A stretch of DNA of 7,441 nt from Chloroflexota bacterium (GTDB lineage: Bacteria > Chloroflexota > Dehalococcoidia > E44-bin15). Of the stretch, positions 5,990 to 7,441 are shown piece after piece. Below the pieces are notes generated by a model that was not told the origin of the DNA, searched no databases, and saw only the letters and a program-made list of their open reading frames with translations. The DNA lies in NCBI GenBank assembly GCA_015222405.1, contig JADFVG010000065.1, positions 1 to 7,441 on the forward strand, written 5' to 3'. The position numbers and the translations under genes were made by a program. Within the stretch, counting starts at the first letter, position 1. The number at the start of each line of letters is the position of its first letter.

Positions 5990-6580
5990 ATGACGCACAA
6001 AACCGGAAGCATTACACGTATCATTGCTTGCGCGGTGTTCAAGCCAACTCTGGAGCATCTTGAGTTGGGAAACAGATATCCTGATCTGCGGATAACCTAT
6101 TTGCCATCTGATCTGCATCTGAGACCCGAAGAACTAAGGAATCGCCTGTTAAGGAAGATGGCTTCCGCTCAAAAAAGGGGTGAGCGGGTCATCTGCCTGT
6201 ATGGGGACTGTTTTCCCAATATCGACGACTTTTGCAAACAGCACGGAGCGACTAAGGTGCCTGGGCATTGCTGTTATGAAATGCTTCTCGGCAGTGAGCG
6301 ATTCCAGCAGCTCATTGATGAGACAGCGGGAACCTATTTTCTGGAAAGAGAGCTTATTCTTAACTTCGAGGAATATTGTGTAAGGCCCTTGGAACTTCAT
6401 GACGAGGAAATGCGAAGATGTTTTTTTGAACGCTACCAGCGATTGCTTTATGTGCGGCAGCCATCAGACCCAGACCTTATGCCCCAGGCTGGTGAACTGG
6501 CCCGGTCCTTAGGGTTATCTTTGGAGATTAGAGATGCGGATTACTCGCATATCGAAAACAAACTCATCGAGTTGCTCTAG
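5990..6580 (+). CDS. DUF1638 family protein, accessory to methyltransferase operon
   Basis: 196 residues, soluble, no signal peptide. It resembles DUF1638: an N-terminal IIACAVF strand (11-17), a central VICLYGDC (67-74), then VPGHCCYEMLLGSERF (90-105) and GTYFLERELILNFEEYC (114-130). C14, C74, H93 and C94 lie at strand ends where a metal or cofactor could bind; this is a reading of the pattern, not a known site. From memory, DUF1638 genes often sit beside MttB-type methyltransferase and corrinoid-protein genes, which fits here; no function is established. Its ATG lies one base after the stop of paralog B (TAA-A-ATG) and has no clear Shine-Dalgarno, so translation probably depends on coupling to the upstream gene. 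It could act in corrinoid loading, repair or methyl transfer. The family call is fairly confident; the role is unknown. Confidence 0.8.
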   Translation: MTHKTGSITRIIACAVFKPTLEHLELGNRYPDLRITYLPSDLHLRPEELRNRLLRKMASAQKRGERVICLYGDCFPNIDDFCKQHGATKVPGHCCYEMLLGSERFQQLIDETAGTYFLERELILNFEEYCVRPLELHDEEMRRCFFERYQRLLYVRQPSDPDLMPQAGELARSLGLSLEIRDADYSHIENKLIELL

Positions 6581-6600
6581 CGCGGATTTTTGCAGTGAAG

Positions 6601-7441
6601 ATGAAGAAGGCAAAGAATCAAAAGCTTAAGGGGGAAAAGCACTCCATCGTCTCTCCCCCATCTGCAAAACGCAAAACGGGATACGTCTGGTTGAATGTTT
6701 TGCCTGATGACCTCTGGCTGAACGTTCGCCAGGGGACGACCATCTGGGAGGCGTTGCAGAAGACGGATGTGGAGCTGGAGAGCGAATGCGGCGGACTTGG
6801 GAAATGTGGCAAATGCAGAGTCAAAGTCCTCTCTTCGATAGGCCCCCCATCCACGGAGGAAGAAGAGTTCCTGGATGAGGAGGAGTTGAAACGGGGGATC
6901 CGCCTCGCTTGCCGCACCAAGGTGAACCACGATTTGGTGATCTCTACCGGGGAAACCGACGCTGAGGCGGGATATTTCCAGATTCTCACCACCAGCCATA
7001 TTCTCAAAAGCAGCCATCTGCCCCTGTTGTGTCTTGAGCCACTTGTAGAGAAGAGGCTCATCGCCTTGCCCCCTAAACTTCAGAGTGAGCGGCTTTCTGA
7101 GCTGGACCGGATCAAATTGGTGATGGGTCACGAATATCAAGACCTGAAGGCTACGCTTAACTGTCTTCGCACGTTACCCGAGATGCTAAGGAGAACCCAG
7201 TTCAGCGGCGCGGCAGTGCTCCATGAGGACTGCTTGATGGCGTGGCAGAACCGAGAGGAAATGCACCACCATTGCGGACTGGTATTCGACCTCGGTACCA
7301 GCACTGTGGTGGGCAAGCTCATCAGCTTAAGAGATGGAAGTGAAGTTGCCGTCGCTTCTTGCCTCAATAGCCAAAGCAGGCATGGCACCAACGTGATCAG
7401 CCGTATCCAGTACGTCAAAGAAAACCCGAGAGGCCTGGAAA
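6601..7441 (+). CDS. RACo/RamA-like reductive activator of corrinoid proteins, 5' part (3' end outside window)
   Basis: 280 codons are visible and the frame is open to the right edge. After a basic N-terminal extension (about residues 1-26) comes a plant-type [2Fe-2S] ferredoxin domain with C63-x5-C69-x2-C72 in CGGLGKCGKC, plus C104 in LACRT. A linker and middle region follow (about 110-220). The ASKHA ATPase-like domain begins with GLVFDLGTSTVVGKL (226-240, phosphate-1 type) and a NSQSRHGTNVISRI segment, both typical of the COG3894/DUF4445 family. The domain order matches bacterial RACo, not archaeal RamA, whose clusters are C-terminal [4Fe-4S]. It would reduce inactive Co(II) corrinoid to Co(I) using ATP and electrons from the cluster, keeping the operon's corrinoid protein active. 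ATG 6601 was chosen; GTG 6595, in the same frame with a weak GGA eight bases upstream, is an alternative. Neither has a strong ribosome site, suggesting coupling to the DUF1638 gene 20 nt upstream. Confidence 0.92.
   Translation, partial: MKKAKNQKLKGEKHSIVSPPSAKRKTGYVWLNVLPDDLWLNVRQGTTIWEALQKTDVELESECGGLGKCGKCRVKVLSSIGPPSTEEEEFLDEEELKRGIRLACRTKVNHDLVISTGETDAEAGYFQILTTSHILKSSHLPLLCLEPLVEKRLIALPPKLQSERLSELDRIKLVMGHEYQDLKATLNCLRTLPEMLRRTQFSGAAVLHEDCLMAWQNREEMHHHCGLVFDLGTSTVVGKLISLRDGSEVAVASCLNSQSRHGTNVISRIQYVKENPRGLE

Noticed and set aside
6577..7140. Minus-strand frames of 187 and 147 codons opposite the activator gene
   Set aside because: They are antisense shadows of the RACo-like gene, whose frame carries the [2Fe-2S] cysteines and the ASKHA motif.

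Overview
The window (7,441 bp, mid-GC) looks like the chromosome of an anaerobic bacterium with corrinoid-dependent one-carbon metabolism. Two points support this: clear Shine-Dalgarno sequences in front of most genes, and a dense set of methyltransferase genes that feed methyl groups to tetrahydrofolate. Acetogenic or sulfate-reducing Firmicutes, Desulfobacterota and Dehalococcoidia-like Chloroflexota carry such loci. The sequence alone does not let me choose between these phyla.

Layout. (1) Positions 1-965, minus strand: the 5' part of a CrtC/AttH lipocalin-like gene (carotenoid 1,2-hydratase / hydroxyneurosporene synthase superfamily). It runs off the left edge. (2) Positions 966-1574: a 609-bp divergent intergenic region. 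It holds a possible promoter for the leftward gene, a possible 58-codon minus-strand small ORF with a hairpin after its stop, an extended -10 promoter (TGCTATAAT) facing right, and a GC-rich hairpin followed by a short T tract in the presumed leader of the rightward operon. (3) Positions 1575-7441, plus strand: a tight six-gene operon with gaps of 44, 30, 14, 1 and 20 nt. The order is pterin-binding methyltetrahydrofolate:corrinoid methyltransferase (AcsE/MtgA type), cognate corrinoid protein, MttB-family methyltransferase A, MttB-family methyltransferase B, a DUF1638 protein, and an ASKHA/[2Fe-2S] reductive activator of corrinoid proteins (RACo/RamA-like), cut off by the right edge.

How the genes work together (inference from families). 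One or both MttB-family enzymes move a methyl group from a methylated amine or betaine to the Co(I) corrinoid of the small B12 protein. The AcsE/MtgA-like enzyme passes it from methyl-Co(III) to tetrahydrofolate, giving methyl-THF for the Wood-Ljungdahl or another C1 pathway. The RACo-like protein reduces corrinoid that has been accidentally oxidised to Co(II) back to Co(I). Neither MttB gene has an in-frame amber codon, so this is a pyrrolysine-independent system, like the glycine betaine (MtgB), proline betaine (MtpB) and carnitine (MtcB) demethylases, rather than classical trimethylamine MttB. The most interesting points are the two clearly diverged MttB paralogs sharing one corrinoid protein, and the uncharacterised DUF1638 protein embedded between them and the activator. 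The substrate cannot be read from the sequence.
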